From the NCBI GenBank assembly GCA_007258455.2, contig VDFB02373365.1, positions 225,770,194-225,834,193 of the forward strand: a stretch of DNA of 64,000 nucleotides, read 5' to 3'. The notes under the pieces were generated by a model. That model had not been told where the DNA came from. It saw only the letters and a list, made by a program, of their open reading frames with translations, and ran no database searches. Below are positions 24,301-33,694 of the stretch, in pieces. Position numbers and translations under genes: made by a program. The stretch's first letter is position 1. Each line of letters opens with the position of its first letter. This DNA is from Sequoia sempervirens. Its lineage: Eukaryota > Streptophyta > Pinopsida > Cupressales > Cupressaceae.

Positions 24301-24950
24301 GATTACGTGGACCATCCAGCTTTCCAACACCCCTGCACTTTTCAATCCTGCCACCCTGCTTAGAAATGTGATGGCATCATATACATCTGATCTGAACTTA
24401 ACCCTATGCAACTGTTTGGGCAATTTGGAATGATGGGATTTTGGCTTCTCTAACCAGGAGTTGACTATCTGTTGAGCCTTGATGGGCTCATTCTCATAAT
24501 ACGTTTTGGTAGTGTGTATGTTCAGAGCACACACAGAAGGTTGATCAGGCATGCTGAAGGCTTGTGCAATAGAGGCCGGACTGAAGTTGGCCAAGACCCT
24601 TCCCTCAGTGCTAACCACCCTTTGTGTATCGAAGTCATACTGTCTGGGGCACTCAAAAATTAGCTCATAGCACTGGACTGCCGGAGGGAAACCTGCCACA
24701 TGCACCAGTCTGGAGTTCATCATTCCTTGCCTCAAGGCTGACAGATCCTTCTCAGTTGTCCGCTGCTTGAATTCCTCATATCTCCAGGCCCCAACATTGA
24801 GGTATCCGGATGCTTCCGGCCGAGACACTTTTTCTCATAGAATTTTTGCGACCCTTCATATCTGGTAAATGCTTGGATTTCTACCTACGAGGATGGATGA
24901 CCCTCACAGTACCCACCCTTAGACTTCCCGGCCCGGCGGCTGCCGATTCG
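21364..24950 (-). pseudogene. LTR-encoded large ORF, left copy (about 1,200 codons)
   Basis: One frame on the minus strand, interrupted only by a few stops in its main part. Open pieces are 24828-23425 (467 codons) and 23394-21772 (540 codons); the frame then continues to the natural TAA at 21364-21366. The two pieces are separated by one TAG where the other copy has TGG (Trp), so they were one protein. The N-terminal 450 residues form a globular-looking region (AWRYEEFKQR, FSPASIAQAFSMP, ISYPYKGLNPKG, YLRIDGCPVAPYRLPRYPTD). Then comes a long acidic, Glu/Pro/Ser-rich part with basic patches (PEAKRKPKGKRRWKTLM), a coiled coil (ETQTKRELKKENERLRK) and a helical C-terminal region. No enzyme motif recognised. 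The codons before 24828 are shifted. The 5' edge looks like a splice acceptor at 24951-24952, so GTG at 24828 is not a real start. Confidence 0.8.
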
Positions 24951-24974
24951 CTGCATCCAAAATCATCATTAGTA
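24951..24974 (-). promoter_or_regulatory. Branch-point-like and 3' splice-site-like signal before the LTR ORF (left copy)
   Basis: On the minus strand TACTAAT (24974-24968) is followed about 20 bases on by GGATGCAG, with T-rich sequence between. This matches a plant intron 3' end. The right copy keeps both elements despite other changes nearby. The matching donor has not been located. Confidence 0.45.
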
Positions 24975-26773
24975 TTACAATAGTTTATTTCATATTTCAA
25001 TCCAAAAGGTTAGCATAAATCATATAAATCAACTAAAATCCATCACTACTGCCAATCCTTTGAAGATCCCGAAAAACATAGCAATCTGGGAAAATATCGC
25101 CATCCGGAAAAATACCATCGAGGCAGAATTTCAGAGAAATCTGACCCAGACGGAATCCTATCGTCAAAGCATCATTAGTCAAATGGATCGTTAGTACGGA
25201 TGAAAGATCAAAAGATAATCATGGAATTCACTCATTGGCAACGAGAAATAAGCATTTGACAATCATTCCATTAATCCTATCATCGAAACATCAATTGAGA
25301 CGAAGCCAGATAGGAAAATCGGAGAAATCCAGATGGGACGGATTTTCGCGGACAACTCAAAATACTCCGGAAATTACCCCGGCCTGCGGAATAAGCCCAA
25401 ACCAGGAAAATCCGGAAGCGAGGAAATTTTGTGACGACCTCGAAAACCCAATAAACGATGAAATGCGAATCAAAGGCCAAATGATCATGGGATCTCCTCC
25501 ACCTGAGTTCTAATGGTCTCAAAACCGATGACAATCAATAAAATTCAGAGCGCAAAGGATCCCAAAGTCTCAAAAGCTTGCAAAGGACAAATTCTTATGC
25601 CAAAACAACGATGCCCTAATCTGGATGAATAACTCACCCACCATTAAAACCAGGGGAAACCTTAAGGTTCAAAATATCGGCTAAGGATTCACCTAAGGCA
25701 TCTGAATCTTCACAGGATGAGGCTAGCATGATACAGGGACAAGACAGACAAATCATCCCAAATCTGCCATTCTGGGCTGAGCACCAAGAAAACCCTAACT
25801 TCGTCGATAGCAAATTTCGCACTAAAAAGGGCAAGCAATCTAACCCAGAACCCCATCTAAAGGATACATACGCCATCCAATGGATAAATAGAGCTCATAG
25901 GGCATGGGGAATAGGTTTCTACAACAAAAATAGGTCAAGCCCAGACTCAATAAACGCGGAATCAAGACCCGGCAAAGGCTGACCCAAATGATTAACATTA
26001 AAAATAGAAGAACCCAATCGTGGCGTAAACAAACAAGAGGAGTCATCGACCACCTACCATGGATCAAAGCGGACAGAATTTAGGCGCGAGGAGGAAACCA
26101 AGAAGCAAGCACATCCAAGCAATGAGAACTTTAGCCAGTAGCACTCCAATCAATCCACACTCAAATAACTCAAATCAATCTTCAAGGCGCAAATGAGAAT
26201 TTCTAATCGTCAGAGCAAAAGAAGATGAGTGAACGAAGTTAGAGTGATGCTCAAAGTGCCCTAAATCCATCCATATACCCATCTAAGCAAAGGTACCTTA
26301 GTCATTAATGCGCGACAAGACATTTCTGACAAATCTAGAAACCCGAGCCTAAACGAAATTTTGGAAAATCTGGGAATACGCGGAAATTCGAATGGACAAG
26401 AATTTAGCGGAAATGCAGAAACTAGTAAAATAACGAAGATCGAGATTTTGGCCAAGTCCGGGAAAATCCACCCGGAACGGAAAATCCCGGGATCAAGCAG
26501 AAACCTGGATTCAGAGAATCCAGCCAGATACAGACAAAGGGCCAAGCCCGGGAAAATCTGCCAAAGCTGGAAAATCCCGGGGTCAAGTGAAAACCCGGAG
26601 TTTGCTTAGGACTCAATTTCAATCAATTCAAACCTCAAGGCAAGGTCAAAGCCGGCAAGATCAACACGCCAAGACCCTAAAAAGATAAGTCCCCTAAAAA
26701 CAAAGGTCAAATACACCAGAAAAGAGGGTCCCTACTCCAAGTGGGGCGTGTGTGCAAAAAACTGCACAACAAA

Positions 26774-26789
26774 TGGCGACTCTGCTGGG
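26774..26789 (+). promoter_or_regulatory. PBS-like motif (tRNA-Arg type) on the plus strand
   Basis: TGGCGACTCTGCTGGG, five bases after the CACA end of the left terminal repeat. The complement ends in CCA and resembles a plant tRNA-Arg 3' end. Ogre-type gypsy elements are reported to use tRNA-Arg. It points in the direction opposite to the gag-pol genes of this element, which is unexplained. Confidence 0.5.
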
Positions 26790-26790
26790 A

Positions 26791-26808
26791 AAATGCTCCT
26801 GAGCATTT
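26791..26808. repeat. Perfect 8-bp hairpin
   Basis: AAATGCTC and GAGCATTT separated by CT, immediately after the PBS-like motif. It could fold in RNA of either strand. Confidence 0.8.
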
Positions 26809-27033
26809 CGATGACAAACTGGAATCAAGAACCCAGAACTCATGGTTTCAACTCAGATACCTAGCCACCATCCTAAGTTAAAACAAAGAAACTCTTAGCC
26901 ATTCAAACATTCCTATACCCGGGTCTAAGTGTGTGCACATGCATTTGTTACCTACCCTTAGTTGCAAGAAGAACCAAACTTGGTATGAACAGGCTACGTA
27001 AAGATTCTTACTCTAAGAGTGACCTGGATAGAG

Positions 27034-27134
27034 CCTCGCTGCCAGTTAGGCATCCATAGCCTCGATGAGGTTATCGTTGTGATCCTCCTGAACATAGCTC
27101 TACTGCCAGCCAGACATTTATAGCCCCGGTAGAG
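27034..27134. repeat. Two related hairpins in tandem
   Basis: First arm pair: CCTCG (27034-27038) with TGAGG (27066-27070), including one G-T pair. Second: CTCTAC (27098-27103) with GTAGAG (27129-27134), perfect. The loops are similar (CTGCCAG, then ATAGCC). The stems differ in sequence yet remain paired, which suggests a structure kept by selection, possibly in element RNA. Confidence 0.55.
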
Positions 27135-27720
27135 ATATTCAGATCCCCCTGATAAGTTGAAGTCAAACCTCATGATTTTCAATATATTCTTTCTTTTTTA
27201 TTTTGCTGATGTTTCTTTTCTTTTCACTCACTTCATTCAACCTGTGAATAGTGAAGTCCACACTCAGGGCTAAGAACCACAGTAGCACTAGAGCAGAAAA
27301 GGATTTTTCACCTGTTCAGAACTTATAAGGATCTTTTACAACTTCAGGTATATTAAGGATTAAAAGTATAAGACCCCCATATATTCCTGTTCAGACTGAC
27401 TGGAAAACCTTTGCCTCAGCGTAAGGAGAAATGACAGAAGGTAAAGAGTTCATACCAGGGTGTCCTGGAAGGATGATTGGAGTTTGTAAGGGAAATACCA
27501 AGAATAGTAGTCATGTTTTGTCACCATTGCCATACAGGTGCACCCAAAGATCCCTAAAAGGAAAGGAACCAAGAGCAAGAACAATGCAAACCAAAACAAA
27601 CAAACCAAAGCAAACCTACCCTAACCAAAGAAAAGCAAGCAAACCGAAAGGGAAACCTACTCTAACCAAATAAGCAAAGCAACCTAAACTAACTATGTAC
27701 AGAGCAGGGAGCTACAAACA

Positions 27721-28901
27721 GCTCAGGACTGGAAATAATGTTTCAGGTACTGCCCATTGAAAGGCAGTGGTATGTCTTATCCTGTGAGAGTCCTCAGACA
27801 GAAGGCATTATCTCCTAGTATTTTGGCAATCTGATATGGGCCAAGCCACAATTTATCAAATTTTCCATGGTTCCATTTCTGATCATGAGGTTTATCCCAG
27901 TATAGGACAAGGTCAGAAATCCTGAAGGCTTTGACTTTAGCTCTCCTATCAAACCACCTCTTGACTACCCTCTGATGTTTGGAAAAATTCTCCAAGGCGT
28001 TGTCTCATTTTTCCTCAAGGTGCAATAATTCTGTTAACCTAGCCTCCCTTCTATCCCCTTCATCGTAAAACTAATTTATAAACTATAGAGTTGGGATCTT
28101 GAGTTGGATAGGGAAAACTGGTTCCAAACCGTACACTAGATGATAAGGAGATGTACCAATGGAGGACTTAACTTTGGTATGATCTGCCCAAAGAGCAAAC
28201 CAAAGCTGGGTGTGCCAATCTTTTGGGTTTCTCTCTAACAGTTTGTGGATGACAGTCAACAGGTTCTTATTAGAGGATTCTGCTAAGCCATTTCCCTGGG
28301 GATAATAATTAGATGCAAACTTCACAATTATGCCATGATCAAAAGCCCAGTTTGAGAATTTCAAAGATGCAAAGGCAATACCATTATCACAAACAACAGC
28401 AATAGGACATCCAAACCGATTAAGAATGGCTGACTCTAAGAAATCAATCACCACATCTGATGTGCATTGTCTACAAGCAAAAGCTTCAGTCCACCTTGTA
28501 AAGTAATCAGTGATAGTGAGAATGTACCTGTGTCCCGCAGAAGATGGTGGGTTGATGGGGCCTATGAAATCCATACCCCATTGAGCAAAAGGTCTTACCT
28601 CGGTGACCGGTTGGAGTGGGAGTGCTGCACACCTTTCTCTTGTTGCTGCAGTCTGACAAGTGTGATAGGTCCGTACATGTTGATGAACATCCTTGAACAA
28701 TGTAGGCCAGTAATACCTTGCCCTCAAAATCTGATTTGTAGTAGCAATAGCTGAACCATGACCAGTACCGTACTTCTCATGGAACTCGTTCATCACTCTC
28801 TCAGCCTCCTGTTTCCCAAGACACCTTAAATAAATACCTTCATGATTCTTCTTATACAAAACAGCTCCTTTCAACATGAAACCATCACTTTTCAACCGCA
28901 A
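27721..28901 (-). pseudogene. Gypsy integrase with GPY module (minus-strand element)
   Basis: Integrase of the large element. The open part 28901-28083 has a zinc-binding region HEKYGTGH followed by TYHTCQ, where the first Cys of the usual CHxC pair is Tyr. The core has WGMDFIGPINPP (Asp), AVVCDNGIAF (Asp) and NGLAESSNKN (Glu), so the triad is intact. After about 90 bases with stops, 27995-27777 supplies FDRRAKVKAFRISDLVLYWD and LWLGPYQIAKIL, the GPY module, and the frame ends near 27720 with NGQYLKHYF. No chromodomain. All pieces share the frame of the upstream protease and RT, so only stops, not shifts, have broken this polyprotein. Confidence 0.92.
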
Positions 28902-30467
28902 AGCTCACCTCTGAACTGCATTAAGATGGCCTGGAGCTCGTTGATTCAGCAGATAATACACTATATCATCATACCAGCCGTCTGGGGAAACCTCTTCAAC
29001 ATTATAGTTCTGAACAGATAATTCAGGGCCTATCTCTGCCATAGTCTGGGTGAGTCTTTGCCCTCTTACCAGCTTCATAGGCTAGATCTCAATGTCATAC
29101 TCTTGTAACATGGTCACCCATTTAGCTCTACGCTCCCCTAATTCATTCTGCATCAGGAGTAACTTAACTACAGAATCAGGAACAATTGCAAACACCTTAT
29201 TTCTGAGGATATAATGCCTAAATTTCTTTACTACTCGAACAAGGGCATATGCTTGCTTTTCCACACTTAGGTATTTCAACTCGGCATCCTTTAATGGTGC
29301 ACTCATGAAAGCAATGGGATGCTCATTCCCCTCGTCAAACTTTTGAGTGAGCATTCCAGCACATGAATGGTCTGAAGCAAAGGAATAGATATAAAAGGGT
29401 TTGCTATAATCTGGGCTCACCAATACTGGAGCATCAGCAATGGCTCTCTTAATCTCTACAAAGGCCTCCTTCACTTCTGTAGTCCATTCGATCTTGGCAT
29501 CTTGTTTCAACATGGCATTTAATGGCTTCACAATTTCAGCAAATCCAGTGATGAATTTTCTGACAAAATTAATTTTCCCAAAGGACTTCATCTTATTTTT
29601 GCTGACAAGCGGCTGAATTTTCAAGATGGCCCCCACTCTCTCCGGATCAATAGCAATTCCTTTCTCTGATATCACATGCCCTAACAGCTTTCCTTCTATT
29701 ACCCCGAAGATACACTTCTTGGGATTCAAGGATATGCCAAATTCTCTGCATTTTTGGAACACTTTGTGCAGATCTGAGATATGATCCCCTCTATTTTTGG
29801 AGAAAATAGTTAGGTTATCCATGTAAATGATGATGCATTTCCCTATAATATCCTTAAAGGCGATGTCCATAGCCCTTTGGAATGTAGCTCCAGCATTGAT
29901 GAGTCCAAATGGCATCCTCCTGTAGGCAAAGGTACCCCACTTAGTTGTGAAAGTTGTCTTATGTCTGTCCTCATATTGAACCATCACTTGATTGTATCCT
30001 GAATAACCGTCCAAGAAGGACATCATCTGAGAACCATTAACCACTTGAAGCACCTCGTCCAAAGAGGGAACTGGATAGTTATCTTTTTCTGATGATCTGT
30101 TCAGATTTCTAAAATCAACACAGAGCCTAATTTCTCCATTCTTTTTTCTTACTGGAACCAGGTTTGCCACCCATGTTGAATGCCTGACAGGGAATATGAT
30201 TCTAGCAGACAGCAATTTCTAGACTTCCTTCTGTATTAGTGGTTCCAATAATGCATTGATAGGTCTTTGTCTCTGTCTGAAAGGCTTGGCATCTAGCTTC
30301 AGGGGTATAGTATGAGTTATGATGGATGTATCATAGGTCTTCAAGTCCTCATAACTCCAGGCTACTATATCTGGAAAGTCGTGTAGGGCTTTGATTATAC
30401 CATGTCTTTCTTCTGGAGTGCATACCTTGCCAATGAAAATATTGTTAATATTATCCTCAGTTCCCAC
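28902..30467 (-). pseudogene. Gypsy reverse transcriptase and RNase H (minus-strand element)
   Basis: Open pieces are 30467-30219 (leader with IPLKLDAKPFRQRQRPIN) and 30215-29082, separated by one TAG. RT blocks: HSTWVANLVPVRKKNGEIRL, CVDFRNLNRSSEKDNYPVP, LDGYSGYNQVMV and FAYRRMPFGLINAGATFQRA. The catalytic box is IIIYMDNLTIFS, so the second essential Asp is now Asn and the enzyme should be dead. RNase H follows, with FYIYSFASDHSCAGML and APLKDAELKYLSVEKQAYAL. A TAG at 29079-29081 is followed by the linker to integrase (ending near 28902, including a stop). About 377 codons of RT-RNase H are uninterrupted. Confidence 0.92.
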
Positions 30468-30650
30468 ATTGTGAGTGTCACACTGTCCACTGATGGACTC
30501 CTTCTTTGACTCTTATTCCTGACCCCTAATCTTATCCATATCGAAAATTCGTTCCAACTGCACCATTCCCTTGGGAATAGTATTAGACTTCAGATTTAGT
30601 ACACCTTCTAGATCCAATTCTGCTTCCTGAGGTTCTATTTCATCAATGAT

Positions 30651-31661
30651 CTATGAAGCAAAAACATCTGTATTTATGATGAAGTCAAGAATATGTTTAT
30701 CATCCTCAAATACTTGAAAGTTGGTCACATTGTCTGGGACTGATGGCACAGGAGTTAATTCAACAGTAAACTTCTTCAATTCTGACAGAGATAGAGGCTG
30801 CAGAGTGCTTGTTGCTTGAGCCAGAAAATCAACAGTTTGATTCCTCTTCCATGGGATCAGTTGAATATTAAAAGTGTCAAATTCTTCAATGAGGTCCCAC
30901 ACTCTATGTCTGTAGTTGGTCATTCTCCTATCATGGCATGCATATTGCCTCCTTACTTGTTTGACTACTAATTCTGAATCACCAAAAACTTGTAGAACCT
31001 TGACCTTTTTCTTAAGGGCCATGAGAAGCCCATGAATTAAAGCTTCATACTCTGCTACATTATTAGTGCAATGAAATTGGAGCCTATGGGCTACAAAGAA
31101 ATTCTTACCCTTTGGGCTGATCAGATCAAACCCTGCTCTAGCACCATGCTTGGATTTGGATCCATCAAATCTGAGAGTCCAACACTCAGCAGTGGTAATA
31201 TTCTTTATTACATCCTTTGGCTCAATATTGCTACGTGATTCTTTAGGTAATGCAGGCCTCTTGCTTTCACACTCTTCCTGAGGATTCTGCTTATCTGTCT
31301 TAACTGCCTGAATTTGACTCATGCATTTTTGTACTTGTTCTACTGTTGTTTGGCATAAACAACACTCCAACTCCGAATGGGAAGCATTATGAACTCTACA
31401 CCAATTAGGTAAGAGTAATTCCTCAAAGCGTGTCCTTTTCCCTAGGTGGGTCTGATTCTCCATACATTGCTTGATGAATTCTTGGAAACTGTCCAACAAA
31501 CTGATCTGATTATCTTCAGGTTCCTTTTCTTCCTGAACTGACTCCGTCAAAACAGTAACAAGGCTAGATCTCGTTTCTGCATCAATAGGCATTGTGTGCA
31601 GCATCAATATCTCCTCTGCATCTGATTCTTCATATTGAGCCGATAGCAGGTAATTTTCCAT
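30651..31661 (-). pseudogene. Extra RNase H-like domain between protease and RT (minus-strand element)
   Basis: 336 open codons. The N-terminal 140 residues are acidic linker with a Cys/His cluster, NWCRVHNASHSELECCLC, resembling a zinc-binding motif also seen in the gag region. Then an RVT_3-type RNase H: CWTLRFDGSKS (Asp), GFDLISPKGK, NNVAEYEALIHGLLMALKK (Glu), LQVFGDSELVVKQV (Asp), TNYRHRVWDLIEEFD and NQTVDFLAQA (Asp). All four catalytic acids are kept. It lies in frame with the protease upstream and RT downstream. This is a second RNase H, at the same unusual place as in the plus-strand gypsy. Confidence 0.88.
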
Positions 31662-31766
31662 TCCAACTTATGATATCAGTACTTCTGTTGAAGTCTTTTG
31701 GTATTCTGTAATCATGTACTTCATTCTGGGCTCTCTCTCAATCCTGATCTGATTAGGCACTCCTTT

Positions 31767-32117
31767 CTAGGGAAGCCACATGTGAGAGTGATCAGTGGAC
31801 ACATAACCATTCAGAGCCTTCGTAAAATCTCTTCCTAGAATTAAACCATACGCATCAGGAATATCAGCTACCTGAATATTGATAACCTGCTGAATCTTTG
31901 GATCAGAGGCTATCTGCATTTGGATCATGTTTAACTCTCCCACCACATTTACTTCAGTTCTATCTAACTGAGTCACCTTCTTCTGAGAATCAGCAGGTGT
32001 AATTCCTAGAGCTCTACAAACTCCAAAGGGCATCACATTGGTGGAAGCACCAGAATCTAACAAGCAGTTATGAAAATTCTTACCGAATATACGAACAGAG
32101 ATTAGAAATGGTGGGGT
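31767..32117 (-). pseudogene. Gypsy aspartic protease (minus-strand element)
   Basis: Retropepsin with the catalytic CLLDSGASTNVMPF block followed by ALGITPAD, a middle VVGELNMIQMQI and the C-terminal block ADIPDAYGLILGRDFTKAL. The frame runs from the linker upstream, with a stop at about 32115 and the next at 31764. It shares its frame with the rest of pol. It matches the plus-strand protease at 14263-14566 in layout. Confidence 0.88.
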
Positions 32118-32500
32118 TTATGTTTTCTCTTGGAACAAGGTAGGCTGAGTATCTACTTGAGCCACTTGAGTCTTATCCTTTTCTTTTCCTTTATCTCCAG
32201 GGGGTATGTTAGTCCTATTTTGGGTCTGATTTTGTGCACTCACAGACTGAGAACTGGAAGTTTGGCCGACATGTTCACCAGAAGACTTATCCAATAACTT
32301 TGAATTTGCATCATAGGTACCTAAGACAGCCTTCCTAATTGTAGGGAACCTTAACAACTCAAATGCAGAAAGATTTACCTTTAGTTTCTTGAACTCTTCT
32401 GCAACATATGAAGCCATCTGCTCCTCACTTATATTGGTAGAGACTTCCTTAGATGATTCCTCCACCTAATCCTTGCCAGCTTGGATAGCCTTTCCTTCTA
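32118..32500 (-). pseudogene. Gag-protease linker and start of the pol frame
   Basis: The open piece 32465-32118 encodes a helical N-terminal part (MASYVAEEFKKLKVNLSAFE, LLRFPTIRKAVLGTYDAN) followed by Ser/Gln-rich low complexity. The frame differs from gag: gag ends at TAG 32496-32498, and this frame overlaps it upstream, apart from one TAG at about 32466. The relation is equivalent to a -1 shift. Function unknown; linkers like this lie between gag and protease in Tat/Ogre-like elements. Confidence 0.6.
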
Positions 32501-33115
32501 TGGGTCGGTTTGAGCCTGTCTCTCCTTTGAAAGATACTGCTTGGAGACATGTGAATAAGACGGGTTGTTACTAGCATTAGGATCTGGAGGAGTACTGAAG
32601 TTGTTGGGAGGAATGGAAGTGGTGAAAGGTCCTCCAGGTTGTGGACGTCTATGAGGCATATCTCTCAATCCTTGTCTCTGAAACATCTGAACTTCCTCAA
32701 CATAAGCTTCCTCTTGATCGAGAGGGCCATTGTCATTCATTATATCTTCATTAAACAACCGAGCTACTTCATCTCTATTACAAATATGATCTATTTCAAC
32801 TTCCAGGGAATCAGGTTCTTCTGGTACATTTTCCTTGCTGGCTAGAAAAGGAGCATGATTTAATACCAACACAGGAGAATCATAGGAGTTGGAAGGAACA
32901 ATATCCTGTCCATTCACATTGTTCTCTACCTCATACTAAAAAATAGAGGCAGCAGTTTAGAACTCTGGATATTCTAACTCTGAATGTTGACTTGTCTTAT
33001 GGAGCCTACACCATCCTGATAGAGCCGCTTCAGCCAAATAGACACCACTAGGAGGTTTGTCCTGACCGACTGGCTAATTTGCAGATTGATTGACAACTTG
33101 ATTAGCTGGCTGATC
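32498..33115 (-). pseudogene. Gag C-terminal extension
   Basis: In the gag frame. It includes GWCRLHKTSQHSELEY (near 33020-32970), a degenerate zinc-binding-like motif whose last Cys is Tyr, then the open piece 32917-32498 with an acidic start and a Pro/Asn/Ser-rich tail (PGGPFTTSIPPNNFSTPPDP). No enzyme motif. It probably belonged to a Gag polyprotein, with one stop at about 32936 separating it. Confidence 0.6.
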
Positions 33116-33690
33116 TAATGGGGTAGGGACTCCTCCGTTGTTAGGTCATGTGTTCCAGGTTCTATTCTGCCCTTGTGATTGCCTCTTATTAAATCCAGAT
33201 CCACTACCTTGACTTCTATCAAAATTCTGCCTCCTTTCATTATTGAACCCTCTATCATTGTTGTAACCCCTATCCTGATTGTATCCTCTATCATTATAGA
33301 ATCCCCTGTCATTACGTTGTCCCCTATCAAAGTTCTGGCCTTGTGAAAATTCTCTGTTCTGATTGGACTGCATGCCTTTCTAAGCAGCTTGTAACTAACT
33401 ATTTTGATTCTTGAGGTAAGTCACCTCTAGGTTTAACTTATTTATCTGCTCAGCCATTTCATCAATCCTTTCTTTATTCGAGTCTACAAAAGGGGGCCGG
33501 TTTGGGTTACTCTGAGAAGGGACAGACATTGTAGCAGATCCCATAGACTGATGTAATACTTCAGAATTTTATAGATAAGCAGGGAAGCTATTCAGCTGCG
33601 GCTGATACATGGGCTGGTTAACTTGTTGTTGAGGGAAGTTTGTCATAGGAGAGATCTAGCTCATGGGATGACCAGGGTGTAGTACCATAG
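33115..33690 (-). pseudogene. Gag nucleocapsid-like region with Arg/Gly/Asn/Tyr repeats
   Basis: In the gag frame after a stop at about 33692. A possible short coiled coil (RIDEMAEQINKLNLEVTYL) precedes an array of NDRGY/NDRGF repeats at about 33340-33230 (QRNDRGFYNDRGYNQDRGY and onward). RG-rich repeats bind RNA and could replace or support the zinc knuckle of a nucleocapsid. A few stops interrupt it. Confidence 0.68.
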
Positions 33691-33694
33691 GTAA

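Larger units (their letters stand above)
20267..26768 (-). mobile_element. 3' terminal repeat (6.5 kb) of the large minus-strand gypsy element
   Basis: Starts TGTTGATGGTGTTTTC and ends AACTGCACA on the plus strand, about 6,502 bp. It aligns along its whole length, in direct orientation, with 34680-41209, mostly differing by single bases. Read on the minus strand it has about 1.8 kb of non-coding DNA (26768-24951), a coding exon of about 1.2 thousand codons (24950-21364) and about 1.1 kb of non-coding tail. The non-coding 5' part contains many GGGAAAATC-like words. A repeat of this size is exceptional for an LTR; Ogre-type elements are the known comparison, with LTRs of several kb. No target-site duplication is seen: TCAAC precedes it and AGTAG follows the partner copy. 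Confidence 0.82.
26769..27720. other. Internal 3' non-coding region of the minus-strand gypsy, with inward-facing PBS-like motif and hairpins
   Basis: Lies between integrase and the left terminal repeat. Its right part (27530-27720) is A- and C-rich on the plus strand, matching the T/G-rich run after integrase in the plus-strand element. It contains a tRNA-Arg-like PBS motif, an 8-bp hairpin (26791-26808) and two related hairpins (27034-27134). No polypurine tract is seen next to the repeat on either strand. No gene. Confidence 0.6.

Noticed and set aside
32521..32540. Slippery heptamer for a programmed gag-pol frameshift
   Set aside because: CTTTCAAAGG and neighbouring words do not fit the XXXYYYZ pattern.
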